Source: Rotaria socialis (taxonomy: Eukaryota; Rotifera; Eurotatoria; Philodinida; Philodinidae). From it: a stretch of DNA of 64,000 nt. The position numbers were made by a program, and so were the translations under genes. Below are positions 10,741-23,674 of the stretch, piece by piece. The stretch covers positions 24,019 through 88,018 of the forward strand of contig CAJNYU010004537.1 of NCBI GenBank assembly GCA_905331475.1, written 5' to 3'. Position 1 is the stretch's first letter. Each line of letters starts with the position of its first letter. The notes beneath the pieces are model-generated. The model did no database searches. It was given only the letters and a program-made list of their open reading frames with translations, and was not told the origin of the DNA.

Positions 10741-10926
10741 TTATTTTCTGATAGAGTAAATAGCCAATAGAAAAACAACTAAAAATATCGGCAGTAGTAT
10801 CACTACGAAATATACAATATTGATTGCAAAAGAAAATTTATATAAAGTCGGATCGAAGTAGGTCGACTGTACAGTTGGTTCAGTGAACTGTACATTGCCA
10901 TTGTTTCCATAAATCCACACAGAACC
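10741..10926 (-). pseudogene. Orphan terminal exon of a TMEM272-like membrane protein
   Basis: On the minus strand a TTTAG acceptor at 10927-10928 opens a 61-codon frame to a TAA at 10741-10743. It begins GSVWIYGN and continues through DPTLYKFSFAINIVYF into a strongly hydrophobic segment and a short basic tail. The GSVWIY..LY.FAF arrangement with a final membrane helix is what I know from the C-terminal part of TMEM272-type four-helix proteins. I searched 10.9-12.8 kb by eye for the earlier exons (the CP.QP.IP loop and first helices) and found none. Either the upstream exons are too diverged to see, or this is a gene fragment. Confidence 0.5.
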
Positions 10927-12809
10927 CTAAATTTGAATTAAAAGAAGATATGAAGATTATTTTCATAACGCGATTCCTAACTCTAGGACACTCAAATAAA
11001 CACTAGATTTTAAGTGAGAAAATGATCACAAGGATAAATATATTTATTTGAAATCTTAGCGTACGGCGATAAATCATGCAAATTTGAATAGAAATGATAC
11101 TATTAATGCAATACATAGCGGGATCTCTACGGTTTTCGATAGCCGCCGGCATTCACTGAGCCATACTAAAGTTGAACACAAATAAAAGTACAATCGTTGC
11201 GCAGTTGGCTCTGAGAAAATGAGTTACACCACAGCAAATAAGAATTTTCTAACAGGATTGAATATCCGTCTTGCGATCCTCTGGCCATCGTAATATTATT
11301 TACGATCTTAAAGGCAATGAAGTATGCACAAACTTACGACTTGTGATTTTTCTCGGTTTTGGTCGTGAATTACAATTAAAGTTATTTTAAAGTATAATTT
11401 TTTTACTTCTGTACCAGTAAGTTTAGATCTAAAATGAGGTTGTTCTGTGTGAATGTTTGATCTCTTAGTACATTGACTGATGAGAAATCTCGATGGCAAT
11501 ATCTGAAACGCTCAATATGTTAATGTTACTATTTCTACATTGCTAAATTTCGTTCTCTCTCTCAAGATATGCCTTCACCTCTGAACTATTCGAATATTGA
11601 GAAAACACGGTCTACTTTTAAAATAAAAATGACTGAAAATGAGAAGCGAACAGAAAAACAAGCGATCAACTCCTTGTAAAATTCAATTCTTTTTTTCTCC
11701 TAGATAACAGACATATTTACTCCATGTGAAAATTTATTCATGAGTTCGTTCGCTATTTCAAGTAAGTAATTTGTGACGTTGCTCAGGGGCAAAATAAATG
11801 TTCTACGACGCAGTAGAATTGGTTAAAAATGAAAAAAATATTCGTGGGCTTTCGTTGTTCTTATTGCTATCGTCATCAGGCTTGTTCATGCAAAATAAAA
11901 AACCTTTGTTTCATATTTCTGGTATATAATCTAGAGGAGTGTTTAATTAAATACGGTAGAAATTCGCTAGCTCTTACTCTGCTACATGGATTTTATGATT
12001 AATATAAGATCACAAACCATCAATCATAAGTAATATCTTCGTGTAAGATATGAATTGTTTACTTAAAGCACATCATCTTTCAAATTTTAATCCTCGGAAT
12101 ACTTTTCCAATAGGTTTTGATCGAAGAAAATATTCTGTCACATGATATTATCGCATAACTTTTCATCTTCATATTCCCAATGGCGAGAGACAATCGTCTT
12201 TGAACATAATACAATAAAAAAAAAGCCTCATTCTATTAATCATCTCTTTTGATCGGTGAGAAAATGAACCGATATGCTGATTGTCTGTTTTTCTATTTTA
12301 ATAGTGAGTTAAACTAAATAGAACATAATTCAGTTGAAGATAACATATTCAAGCTGATGCATTAGTCAAAAGAATACAAGTTATAAATTAACATAAAATA
12401 ACAATTAAAAAAGAAATAGTTCGCCTTAATTATGTCGCATCTGATTAGCTATCTATGTTTAGTCAGAGAACAGAAACATATGACTAAGCCAAGAATAAGA
12501 AATGTTATTCGAAGTTATTTATCTATTGTACTTTCGATGACATTAAAAGCAGAATAATCTCGCTGAAAAGACAAAATGAGAAGAGACAGAGAAAATAATT
12601 TCATATTTTTTTAATATTTGATATTAGAAAATAGAACAACATCATTCTTAACAAACAAAAAACGTAATTTGGCTAATTTTCAACAATGAAGAACGTCGAT
12701 TAACAAATAGAGAGCTGCACCGGTTTTATGGAAGGCAAGTGGATTAAAAGAAAAGAGAAAATAAGACAACAAAGTAGACTAGAATAATTATTTAGACATG
12801 TAAATATAA
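10927..12809. other. Intergenic stretch, nothing recognised
   Basis: AT-rich sequence between the orphan exon and the 3' end of TLCD4. The open frame at 11308-11499 (minus) has no recognisable motif and I treat it as chance. Any missing exons of the TMEM272-like gene would have to be here. Confidence 0.4.
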
Positions 12810-14376
12810 CTATCCATGCTTTTTTCCATAAACAGCTCTTATTATTCTTGAACAGCCTCGAGCCATTTTGGAAAACCAATATAAATTGATAATATCAAGT
12901 ACAGTACATACAATTATAAGAACGAATCGAAAATGGCCCATGTGTATCCACAGTGGTGTAATCGCAACTGTGTAAACTTTCCACCAATAAATAGGCATTG
13001 CTAATATGCGAACAAAAAAGAAAACGAGAGTCATAAAAAGACCATTAAATACAAATGCTTTGGATGTTTTGGAAAATTTCAACGTATCAAGAACCCATCT
13101 TTAATAAAATAAAATAAAAAAATCGGAGTAAGAGAAAAAAAATGATTTTACCTGATATTTACTAAAGGCGTTGATAATTCCGCAAGTAGTCGAAAATTAG
13201 CAAAATACGGCATAACATTCAATGTTAACACATGTACAAAAGCATAGACAGACACAAGATGATGAGCCATACTAAATGGATCACCAATTTTTTTGTAGTG
13301 TATAATATTTATTGCTGTGTCTAAAACAAAAATACAGCCAAGATTAAAAACATTTTTATGTTTTTCAGATTGCATGTGAGATGTAAATAATTTCAATAGC
13401 TGCATTATTAGAGCTCCAGAAATCAATGAGAATATATATATCTACCCATGTTTTAATTCACTTAACACACAAAAAAAGCTGTGCACCTATCAACATTGAC
13501 AATTGAGTTATGACTGTTTCAATGAACTTTAAAGCAGAAACAGAATATTTATTTGCGAAGGTATTCAATTTCCGTCAACAATTGAGTTATGTCATGAAAA
13601 TTGAGTTTACTTGGAAATTTGATATGTTGACAAAGGAACTTTGGCTTCCGCTGCAAGCCTCGTAAAATTCATCGGTGTGATGAGCAAGCAGTGAGAGTAA
13701 GACTTTAACTATTACTTTTAAACGTTAATCGATTCAGCATGCAATTGGTAGGAAAAAAATAGCTAGTGTGTCAAATGTGTGTTTTCAAGGCTATCTCAGC
13801 CTGCTGTTGCCTCAAAATTTCCGAATTCATACTGATTTAACATTGAAAATATAATAGAAAAGAATCTATTATTTGATATATCGAATTAGAATGACTTACC
13901 ACTTAGTAAATATCCAATGACAATGCATAGATTTGTTTTTAACAAATAACTTTTGTACCTAGAATAATAAAAATGAACATTAATGAATCGAATAAAATTT
14001 CGAAATTCTTCTTACAAAAGTGGATTGACTTCAAGTCCATGATCAGCAATCATCATATATATACAAATACTACCAACAGTAAGTGAGTTAATGGATGAAT
14101 TAATTCTAAAATATCATAAAATGATCTATTGAATTTTAATTCTATGAAAATTTACCTTGTACTCCAATCAATTTTTTGTCCATCAGTAAAATTTTTATAA
14201 TCTTTGATTAATAAATTTGATAAAATCGGATTAATAACTTTATAGAGAAATATAAACAAAGTAAAACTTGTAGCTGCAACGGGTAAAAATGTTGGATCAA
14301 ATTTGATATTAAGCATTTGTTCGAAATTATACGTCGAGAAATATGTTTTCGTCGTCATTGTTGTTGTTGTAATCAT
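12810..14376 (-). CDS. TLCD4: TLC domain-containing protein 4 (TMEM56)
   Basis: A 275-residue multi-pass membrane protein of the TLC (TRAM/LAG1/CLN8) superfamily, TMEM56 subgroup; human TMEM56 is about 263 residues. Exons on the minus strand are 14376-14156, 14105-14016, 13958-13900, 13320-13152 and 13098-12810, all with GT-AG ends; frames join exactly and the total is 276 codons including the stop. Diagnostic stretches are DWSTRIN, YMMIADHGLEVNPLL, GYLLSD, KKIGDPFSMAHHLVSVYAF, YFANFRLLAELSTPLVN and KTSKAFVFNGLFMTLVFF, matching the family core with its central HH pair. The third intron (13321-13899) is long and holds an open but unrelated stretch around 13322-13426 that a simple ORF reading would wrongly add. 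The N-terminus (ITTTTMTTKTYF) is rotifer- or lineage-specific. The family affects membrane lipid composition; an exact reaction is not established. Confidence 0.9.
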
Positions 14377-15266
14377 TATTTATTTCTAATTAATTTTATT
14401 TCACTATACATTAGATCTAAAAAGAATCATGTAATCTAAGTCACCAAAGATTTTTATTTTCATCGATAATTATAACGATAACAAAATCAAATCAAGACAA
14501 ACTCGCTTACCTAATGTATTCAAGTGCTGATTATGAATATATATATCGTGTATGGATTTATTTTTATAGCAAATATTTATTTAAAGAAAAAAAAATCACT
14601 AAAACTAGAATGCGGCTTATACTGAGACGACACGTGGGTGACTCATAAAAATATTTATTTCTAACCAATGAATTTGTTTCTGACAGCAAACAGATGTCGT
14701 ACTCGCCTTGAAGAAAAATCTCTTTTGTTATTCACCGAATAGTATTTTGCTGATCATAACCAATAAATATCGTAAGCGAGTGCTCGTAATACTTCGTGCC
14801 TTAAACTAATGAGTAAGGAAAATAACGCTGTTCAGTGAAAAATCTGTATCAGCAATTAATTACTCCAATTTTTGTAATGGGGCAACAGGTTACCCGCTTG
14901 AGTAGATTCCGCTACTTTTAGGAATCTATTCGTGTTGAAGCGACCTAGCCCCAATGAAAAAATAGCAAAGGAATTGTAAATATCTTCGATTTAATTTATT
15001 ATTGTGAACACCAAAAAAAAAGAAGAAGAAACCACAAAACAAAATGAAAATGAACAAAATATAAATCTCATATGTTCTGAGCATTTATCCGTGCACATCC
15101 AAATGTCATTGAAATAAATAATACAGAAATTTAAAAAGAAAGAAAACGCATGAATATAAACACAAGAAGAAGAGAAAAAGAATTTCATGATCGCAGTTGA
15201 TTTCCTAACTATGCATCTGAATGAGAATAAAATTTATTTTAAAATAAAAAAATCTGACATTTGATT
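14377..15266. other. Intergenic stretch between TLCD4 start and Caskin stop
   Basis: Holds the TLCD4 promoter region and the Caskin 3' end (both minus strand). AT-rich, including an ATATATAT run near 14536. Nothing else is recognised; the open frame at 14991-15188 (minus) is Phe/Ser-rich and looks like chance. Confidence 0.4.
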
Positions 15267-18200
15267 TTAAGATCGAATTGAAGTCGTTGCTTCATAATCA
15301 AGCATTTGATCAAGTTCACGATTGAGATCAGATAGCATTGAATCAATATCAGATAAAACATTTGTTGCATCATTTCTATAGAAAATAATTTCTCATCATT
15401 ACCGTGTTATATTACAAATGAAGGAAAGATAAAAATTTTTAAAATAGTAAACATGTGAAAAAAAAACATCGAATAAGAGGAACCAATCGCTCAACTTCTG
15501 ACCTTTTCGAAACATGTTATGGACATCAAATCTATTTTCTTTTATCTCTATAGTAGGCAATTCTCAATAAAATCGAATTACTATTGACCTTTTTGTATCC
15601 TGTTGAATAATTAATGAGAACGTTCATTGGCAGTATCTTTTTTATCTAGTTGTTATTTCAGAAAAAGTATGTCGAGCCAGCTGGCTTGAGTAGATTATGT
15701 GTGAAATTCTATTTTTTTTGGTTCCGATCCCGATGACTTACTTGACTGTTTTATTGTCTGTGGTTTTTTTCGATGTTTCAATAAATTGTAAATTTTCATC
15801 GGTATTGACGGATAATATATCTCGTTCATTTGTTATTAACGATGGTTTTCGTATTTGTCTATAAGGCGAAATTGGAGTCTTACGAGTGCAACGTTCATTA
15901 TTATCATAAATAGGCGTTGTTGTTATTGCATGAATTGTTGCTGGTTGGAAAAAGTCAATAGGTAACCCACGTTTCATTGTATCAAATGGCTGTTTTACTG
16001 TTAACGCATTATAATGATTTACTGATGAACGCTGTTTAATTGTTCCCATGTTTTCATTTGCAAATGGAATACAATTCGTTGAATCTGTACTTGATGATAG
16101 ATTCGTATCATTATTTGATCCTAAATTATTCATCATAGGTGAAATTTGTGCATATTGAGATGTAACTGGTTTATACTAAGAATACAAAGAAAACATATTC
16201 ATAGTCTCTAGGAGTCAATAAAATATTTTACTTGGCTGATATGTGCTTCTAATTTTCGTTGATTCATATTAATATTTTCTAAGCTGCGTGTTCGACTTGT
16301 TGACATTGGTTGATAATTATTAGTAGATGAATTCATTACTGCTGACGACAACGGTGGTGGTAAACGAAAGGATAACGCTGGCATGTGAGTTCCAGCTGAT
16401 CCATTACATTGTTTACTACTAATTAGAGAATTCGGCGAACAATGAGGTTTTCGAAGAGTTGCATAAGCCGACGAATCACCATTTGCTGTCGGACGAATAA
16501 ATTGATTGTGCTCTAAAGAATTGCAACGTTCAATTGTTGATTTACTTTGTTTGATTGATGGATTATTAATTTTATTCGGATTGGGTTGATAGTGTCCTTT
16601 GTCAATATCAATGAGACGTTTAATACCAAGCATAAAACGTTTCTGATGGCCTAAACGTGTAATACCGATATCTTCCAGGTCTTCCCAAGCAATACTAACT
16701 ATATCTGATAACATTTTATAATTTTGTTTATTTAATAATGGCATATATTCATCGAGACGAAGATAATAGAGCCAATCATAGAGTGTATCAGGTTTAAAAT
16801 CCGGTAAACCGTCTGGTAAATGTAAACGAGCAATTTCATTTTTGATTTTCCTACGATGCGATGGATGCGTAATACCAATCGCTGTTAGATCCTAAAAAAA
16901 TTTAAACGACCGTCTTTCCGTCGACAAAAAAAAAATAACCAATGTGAGATTTACTTCAGGTGTCATTCGAACAATAGTTTGTATGTCATAACCATGAGTT
17001 ATGAAATTTTCTGCATAATTTTCATAGGAAAATTCTCGTAGCCATGTATAGACAATTTCATTTTCTGGTATTCCGTTACGGAGGAGTTTATTGATATTCA
17101 ATACACCAGATTCATCTAAGCTACTGCTCGAACTTCGATAGCTTGTTTTATCGGGATCGGATGATTTCGATTCACTGCTTGATATAGAACGAGCATCGCC
17201 AATACTCATAAAACTTGATAGAGCAAGAGTCTAAGAATAGTAGAAAAGATTTTTTTAATCAAATACTGTTCAATTTTTTGAATGTTTCTTACTTTTGGAC
17301 TATCGTATATAAGCGTTGAACTTCGGCCACTATCAATACTGCTTGCTGCACTGTGACGATAGATATTATTCATTGGACTGTGATGTCGCGCACGTGAATT
17401 CCAATTCGAGATTGTTGTTAAAGCTGAATCTACTTGGGACGATCGTGACATAGAATCGGTATCGCTGAAAGAATGATTGTCAGTGCACGGCTGAATTTCT
17501 TTACCATTGGTTACTAGAAAATAAAAAAACGAAGCAATATGTTTAAGCAGACGAATACAGAAGAAGAAGAAGAGAAAACAATAACACACAACTGAAACCA
17601 CCAGGCCTTAAAATAACATTGCTATTGATTGTTTTAGTTGTTATTAATAGTCGATTATGAGGTTTGGAATTGAGAAACAAAAGATGAGGATTTTGAGAAG
17701 CATAAAGACCTTGATGGATAACATATATGCAATCAATCAATGCAACATACAAATAAACAACAAAGAATATTAGAAATCATAATGAAGATAAATTAATAGA
17801 ACATCTTGTTCTCATAATAAGACAAGCTTAACAAGGGAGATCATACTTGACTTTCTTTATTTAATTGCTTTCGTTACTCTTTAATATCTATCTCGCTTAG
17901 AAAATATTCAACGAAGGTTTCAGTAGTGGCAGATGCTTTCTATCATAGTAAGTAAGTCTTAGAAGACATCTCGAAGGAACTCGCAATGACGTTCGTATTG
18001 CTCGAGTTTTAAAATGAATGTTATGATCGGTGTTTCCTGACTGTTGAGATGAAGACTTTCTATTGAGGTCTTTTCTTGTAAAAATAAAATAAAATAAGAT
18101 TTTCGAGAATTTTTGCCTGTTCTATACTTAGAAAATTTCTTTCTCTAGACGCTGTTGTTATTCCAATTGTTTCCTGTCGATCAGATAAAAAAAGGAGAAG

Positions 18201-19257
18201 ACTAAGATAGATATCATTATGATTGATGTTTCTTTCTTATGATTTCTAATGTCATGTTTTAATCAAATGCACACAATGCTCACTGTTTCTAATCAATTGA
18301 ACATATGTACTCGGAAAGTAACCCGTCCGAGTGGTAAGATCTTCTTGTAGAATAAAACCACGCCATTGACCTGTTGGATTACGATCAAAAACCTAAAATA
18401 AACCAATCATCTTTCCGTGAGAAAAATAAAATAGATTTTCGTTTACAGTTATACAATCGCCTTCATTAAAATTCAAAGCTCCAACATGATTATCGGCATA
18501 TGATCGGATAGCTCGAACCAATATGGCATCAGAAAATTCTGGAATTAGATAAAATAAATTGTCAAATTTTCCTAAAATTTAAAATCTAACCTTTTATTAA
18601 TCGTTTAATATCATTACCACTTTTCTGTTTGATCACTACTTCATAAGCTGTTTGCTCGAATGTATTACGAAGATTAACATCAATGCCACATTCTAATAGT
18701 AATTTAGCTGTTTCATATCGTCCATTTCTACATGCAACATGCAATGCAGTGCCATCATTCATCGTCACGCGATTAATGTCGATTCCATTCATTAATAATA
18801 ATCGAACAATATCAGTATGACCATTTTTTGCTGCTAAATGTAATGGTGAACATTGTTCATTAGTATTAGTTAAAATCATCTGTTGGCACAATCGATTATG
18901 TACGAGTGAATTCACTACATGAAAATGCCCATGTTCGCATGCTAATTCGATTGGTGTTAGTAAACGACGATTTAACAATGTTGGATCGGCATGATGAAAC
19001 AAAAGTAATTGTACGATTTCATGATGGCCGTACTGACTTGCCAAATGTAATGATGTGTCACCATCGAATGACTGTTCATTAACATGAGCACCAGCACGTA
19101 AAAGGATAAAAACTGATTCGGTACGACCTTGCCACGCTGCATAATGTAATGGACGAAGACCTTTCGAATCTTTTAAATTTGCATTTGTACCGTTTTCAAT
19201 CAGCAGCTTCAATTTTTCGCTGTTACCCGCCACGGCTGCTTCGTGGATCGAGTTCAT
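15267..19257 (-). CDS. CASKIN: Caskin: ankyrin repeats, SH3, tandem SAM domains, conserved tail
   Basis: Scaffold protein of the Caskin family, a partner of CASK and Lar-type phosphatases at synapses and in axons. Exons (minus) are 19257-18591, 18538-18447, 18392-18284, 17513-17293, 17230-16955, 16891-16232, 16175-15742 and 15375-15267, summing to 856 codons. The first exon has about six ankyrin repeats (residues 1-220) with near-verbatim family signatures LRPLHYAAWQGR and SPLHLAAKNGHTDIVRLLL. The SH3 (about 224-290) spans exons 2-3: AIRSYADN..ALNFNEGDCITVF..QWRGF..GYFPSTYV. SAM1 starts at IVYTWLREFSYENYAENF and SAM2 at TLYDWLYYLRLDEY..IGITRLGHQKRFMLGIKRL. The last exon carries the Caskin tail helix, LSDIDSMLSDLNRELDQML. 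Between SAM2 and tail is a low-complexity Ser/Thr/Pro/Asn linker. A TTTAG acceptor-like site lies directly before the ATG, and vertebrate proteins have about one more N-terminal repeat, so an upstream exon may be missing. Confidence 0.92.
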
Positions 19258-21874
19258 TCTAAATAGAAAGAAAAATAAACCTTGAATCGTAATTATATAG
19301 AAACAAATAACCGAGGTTTTCTATTTTATTTAATTATTATATAGAGAAATAACTGCACGCCATTATATATTTAGCCTTTTTTTTCGATGTCAACGATGTG
19401 ATCTATGTATGTGCACTTAAGATTATGTAAACCTTTGGCACTAACTGAAAAGATTGCGTGCAGGAAAATAGGAAAGATGCATATAGAAGAAATGATCAGT
19501 ATGATGAGACTCGATGCAGGCTTTGCTTTCGAAGGTTAATTAAAGAGAATATCGATATAATTGAACACACAAAAAATGATCTAGCTAGTAAATACTACGG
19601 TGACCTCATACAACATCTCTTGAGATGACATGATAATTATCATTTTATCGGTGCTTGACCTATCTCTTTCTGGTGATCTTCTTGTCTGTCACTCGGGAAT
19701 CAGCCAATAGTTTATTCGTGATACAACAAAACTGAAATTGACAGGAACAATTTACTGCTCAAGCTTTACATTTTTTTCTTTGATCAGGCACTTTTTTTTT
19801 CATCTAACCGATCAACAGACTTTCATAAATAAATATAAACAAAAGGATGAGAATGAATGTCGAAAATGATTAGTAACAAGAACGATTGAGTGTTCGAACA
19901 GTTTTTTTCATGTTGAACTTATACATACGACTTGATAGGAAGAGAAGAAGAATAGATTAATGTTGATCCTCTCCGCGGTTTTTTTTTGTTCTGAATGTGA
20001 TAACATAGAGATCTAACTTATCTCAAGGAAATATTTAAGTGGCGATAAGAATGTGAATAAAGACAAACATATAAAAATATCTTAGCATGTTAATTAAGAC
20101 GACTGATCAATATAGAATAAGTCCTTTTCTTTTCCTGTAGCTACATACTTATCGCAGTTCTTATACAGTTTGTGATGATAGTTTTGTTCCGAGTTGTGAA
20201 GAGAAGAATTAGTACTAGTCGTAGTTGTATCTGATAGATTGTTAATGATCCCGAAATATAACATTCGAGTTAGTCTAATAAATAGGCGGCAACATATATG
20301 TATTTTTTATGCTCTCCAATTATGTACAACAAACGACGACCTTTTTTTTATAATGGTTGGGGTCGGGAGTGCTAGTGGTAGCATTTCTCTTTTTCTTTCG
20401 ATGTCCTTCTTCTTACTCCAGGGAGTATAAGAGAAGGATAAGCAAAGAACATGCGCTGTCGAGCGGTTAATCTCTTGATCGTCGTAATGATACACCAACA
20501 ATTTAATGTTCGCACATTAAACTTCCGTTTTTTTTCTTTCTCTCTTACGGTTGAACTTACATAAAGTGAATAGACTTTATATCGAAGAAGCAAAAAAAGT
20601 TCCGAATATCATTCTTCCTCATTATATTCAATTATATTTGAATATTTCGTCTTACTCTTTTTTTTCTTGTTGTTGTATGAATGACATCATCCATACACGT
20701 AATCTTTTTCTCTCTGCATGAAAACTATCATCTCGTATTTGTCTGTCTATTATAATCAACAAGACTAAACAAGCACACGAAGTGAATACCCAGGAACAAC
20801 AATATCAACCATATGGACAAGAAAAGCGTATGCGGTCATTCATTGCGAAGCAGTAACATGTGTAATCAGTATCACTAAAGCGTATGAATAAGAAACAAGC
20901 GATCATGATGATTATCTCATATTTTCCCATCATTACACTCTTACAACTATGCATATCAACAACAGAAAAACACATCATTGATTGAATACTAGTTTGCCTT
21001 TAGTCATCAACAAGGATACCATCATACGCATAGAAAGATATTCATGAAAAAAAAATTGTCCAGCAATAGAACTTCTCGTTATAGGATGCAAACATATTAA
21101 CATTTCGGATAACTTATATAATCAATTTTTTATTTATCCGTTATAATCTTAGACATTCGAATTGATCTTTTCGGGTGATATGATATCAAGGAAATGAGAG
21201 TGAGCAAAAAGAACACAGACCGATTCAGCTCGCTATTCGGTATTTCTAGATGTGTAATACGTTGATGATTTGATAGCATCTAATAATTCATTTTTACGTT
21301 TCTTATTCCTATTGGATCTATCCATCAATGAGGATGAGAGATATCACACATGTTCACAACAGTGATATATTGTTTAGCTTAGCAAAAAATCAAGTGTCAA
21401 TCAGAACAAAAGAGAGCAAGAAGAAATAAATGTACTCGAGAGACAAAGTCTCTTGTGGAACTTTGATTTCTCTTTTGAGATCAATGATTGAATGAATCTT
21501 AATGGTTTAGAATGTTTTATTTATGTAACAAATCATTCTTTTTTCTTTCTTTATTGTTGGTTAATAGATTGCAGCTCATCAATAAACTAACTATGCTCTT
21601 TTTTTATTTGCCGTTGCGATGAAATTTAATGATAGATGGCGTCAACGAAATTCAACTTCAAAAGTCTACAAAAAGAAATCCGATAGGAGCAGCAATATTC
21701 ACTAGTATTGTTTACAACTTTCGCAGGCTACATCATGTATTTAATTGCATCGATACATACAAACAATTTTTTAACATTGTTCTGTTTCTACCAAAACATG
21801 TACATTTTTCTTTCTTTCTTTCATTTTGTTACAATATTTTTTTTGCTCTTCTAATAAAAAATAAAAAATAACCG
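19258..21874. other. Long intergenic stretch between Caskin and the B-box cluster
   Basis: AT-rich with many poly-T and TCTTTTTCT runs. It lies upstream of Caskin (minus) and of the first B-box gene (plus), so it holds both promoters and perhaps an unseen first exon of Caskin. Open frames at 20239-20593 on both strands overlap each other and have no motif. Nothing else recognised. Confidence 0.4.
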
Positions 21875-22948
21875 ATGGCATCATCCTTGTCAAATATGAA
21901 ACAATCATGTGTAAAATGTGATAAAGGTGGTGGTATAGCTATATGTTCTGGATGTCAACAACAGTTTTGTGTCAAACATTTTATTGAACATCGACAAGAA
22001 CTTGCAACACAAATGGATCATATTGGACAGCAGCATGATGCACTGCGGCGAAATCTATCTGAAGAAATTGTAGAACATTCACTTCTTGCTCGTATTAATA
22101 TATGGGAACAAGAATCGATTACAAAAATTCAAGTAGCTGCCGAAGTAGCACGAGTTGATCTTCAACAACTAGTTGATCAAACAAAAGATGAACTAAAAAC
22201 GTCACTCGATAAGATAACTAGCGAACTACAATTGAGTCAAGAACGCGATGATTACACAGAAATCGATCTTAAGAAATGGTCAAATAAATTGAAAGAATTT
22301 CGAGCACTTCTTGAAACACCTGTAAATATCGACATTCTATTTGATAATCATTCACAATCATCGATTGATTTAATTAAAATTAATCCGCCATTGCATCCTT
22401 CGATTTCAATGTATTCATCGTTAGAATATAAATTGCCGCATTCTCAAAAATTCAATGTACCTTATACACAGGAACGATTTGACAAATGCTACGGACCTGT
22501 TATACTAACAGACAAAGATTGTGCTGGTAAAAACATCGGCGATGAATATTCGAGAATATGTGGTATCAATCAATATTCATCGGGTGTACATCGAATTCGT
22601 TTTCGAATCGATGAGCGAACCAATTCTTGTCCGTTTCTAGGTATTATTTCATCATTGGAAGGATTAAGTCTACGGAAAATGACCTTACCATCAGCGAATG
22701 GATGGTCGGATTTAGAACAGCTTGTTGTTAACGGTAAAAGTCTCAATATAGGTTGTTCAAATCAAATAATTCAATCAGGCGATGAAGTCACACTGATATT
22801 AGATTGTGAACATCGAGAAATTCTACTTGAACACCATCGAACAAATAGATTTGTTCGTCAATTGATTGATATTGAAGAATGTCCATTTCCATGGAAAATA
22901 CTCGTGGCATTATCGCCTCGCAATGGATCCATACGCATCATTTCTTAG
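21875..22948 (+). CDS. B-box / coiled-coil / SPRY-like protein, copy 1
   Basis: Intronless 357-residue TRIM-like protein without a RING. The B-box zinc ligands are C12, C15, C24, C27, C32, H35 and H39 (CVKC..CSGC..CVKHFIEH). A helical, charged middle (about 45-155) looks like a coiled coil with heptad-like spacing (LARINIWEQESITKIQ, LQQLVDQTKDELKTSLDKI). The C-terminal half reads like a SPRY/B30.2-type beta sandwich: YSSGVHRIRFRI, PFLGIISS, GDEVTLILDCEHREILLEH, FPWKILVAL. SPRY domains usually bind protein ligands; RING-less TRIM relatives act as adaptors. First of three tandem paralogs in the same orientation. The start was chosen because the paralogs begin at the same distance from the first Cys pair. 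Function unknown. Confidence 0.85.
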   Translation: MASSLSNMKQSCVKCDKGGGIAICSGCQQQFCVKHFIEHRQELATQMDHIGQQHDALRRNLSEEIVEHSLLARINIWEQESITKIQVAAEVARVDLQQLVDQTKDELKTSLDKITSELQLSQERDDYTEIDLKKWSNKLKEFRALLETPVNIDILFDNHSQSSIDLIKINPPLHPSISMYSSLEYKLPHSQKFNVPYTQERFDKCYGPVILTDKDCAGKNIGDEYSRICGINQYSSGVHRIRFRIDERTNSCPFLGIISSLEGLSLRKMTLPSANGWSDLEQLVVNGKSLNIGCSNQIIQSGDEVTLILDCEHREILLEHHRTNRFVRQLIDIEECPFPWKILVALSPRNGSIRIIS

Positions 22949-23674
22949 TGATAAAAGCACAATGTTTCTCATGATTTATTAATACGATACACGACGAACA
23001 TAATTCAAGCAAAAGGTTAATTTTTTTCAAGCTTCTGTGGAAATTAGATTAGTATGATAGATGTTCTGTGATAGAAACATTTGTCATCTATAGATTTTGA
23101 AATAAAAGTTTCTCATGAACGAGTGTATCTATACATAGTGTATCTATGTATTAGTGATTGACAACAGTCTGCGACATATATAAGAAAAGAAAAGAAAAGC
23201 AATATCAATATGAATCATCGTACAGTCAAAACGACTGTTGCAACCAAGGGCAAAAGTAATCTGCTGAATATGATTCAAACGAATTAGACATTCTACGCCA
23301 AAAAAAAGGATTCGATCGACAGAGACAATCGATTTGCATTGGTTGGGGATCTTTTTTTTATCGCCCAAGTCTCCCGTTGTTCGATACTATACAAGTGGTT
23401 TAGCGCCTTCGTTCAAGAATCAAAGTAGCATGTCTACAAGCGATTATAATCCTTCATAAAAATGGCTGACGTAATTTTTTCTTTCCAGTTTTCAAAAACA
23501 CCGAATGCGAAAAAATATGTCTTCCTCCTACAACATATTTTCTTTTCTTTACTAATAGCTGGTTTTTTCTTTCGTTTTCAAAAAAACCCACTTCCACTGA
23601 GGAAATAAACTCTTATATAAATGCAATAAAACTCGGCAAACGTATTAATTTACATTTCTTCAGATCACTTTAAC
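22949..23674. other. Spacer between B-box copies 1 and 2
   Basis: Contains a polyadenylation-like AATAAA at about 23101-23106, roughly 150 bases after the first stop, and AT-rich promoter sequence before the second gene (TTATATAAATG near 23612, about 65 bases upstream of the ATG, looks like a TATA box). Nothing else recognised. Confidence 0.5.

Noticed and set aside
13322..13426. N-terminal extension (starting at a TTG) of the fourth TLCD4 exon
   Set aside because: A TTTTAG acceptor at 13321-13322 restores the family sequence GYLLS-D-TAINIIHY in frame; including the upstream stretch breaks both phase and alignment.
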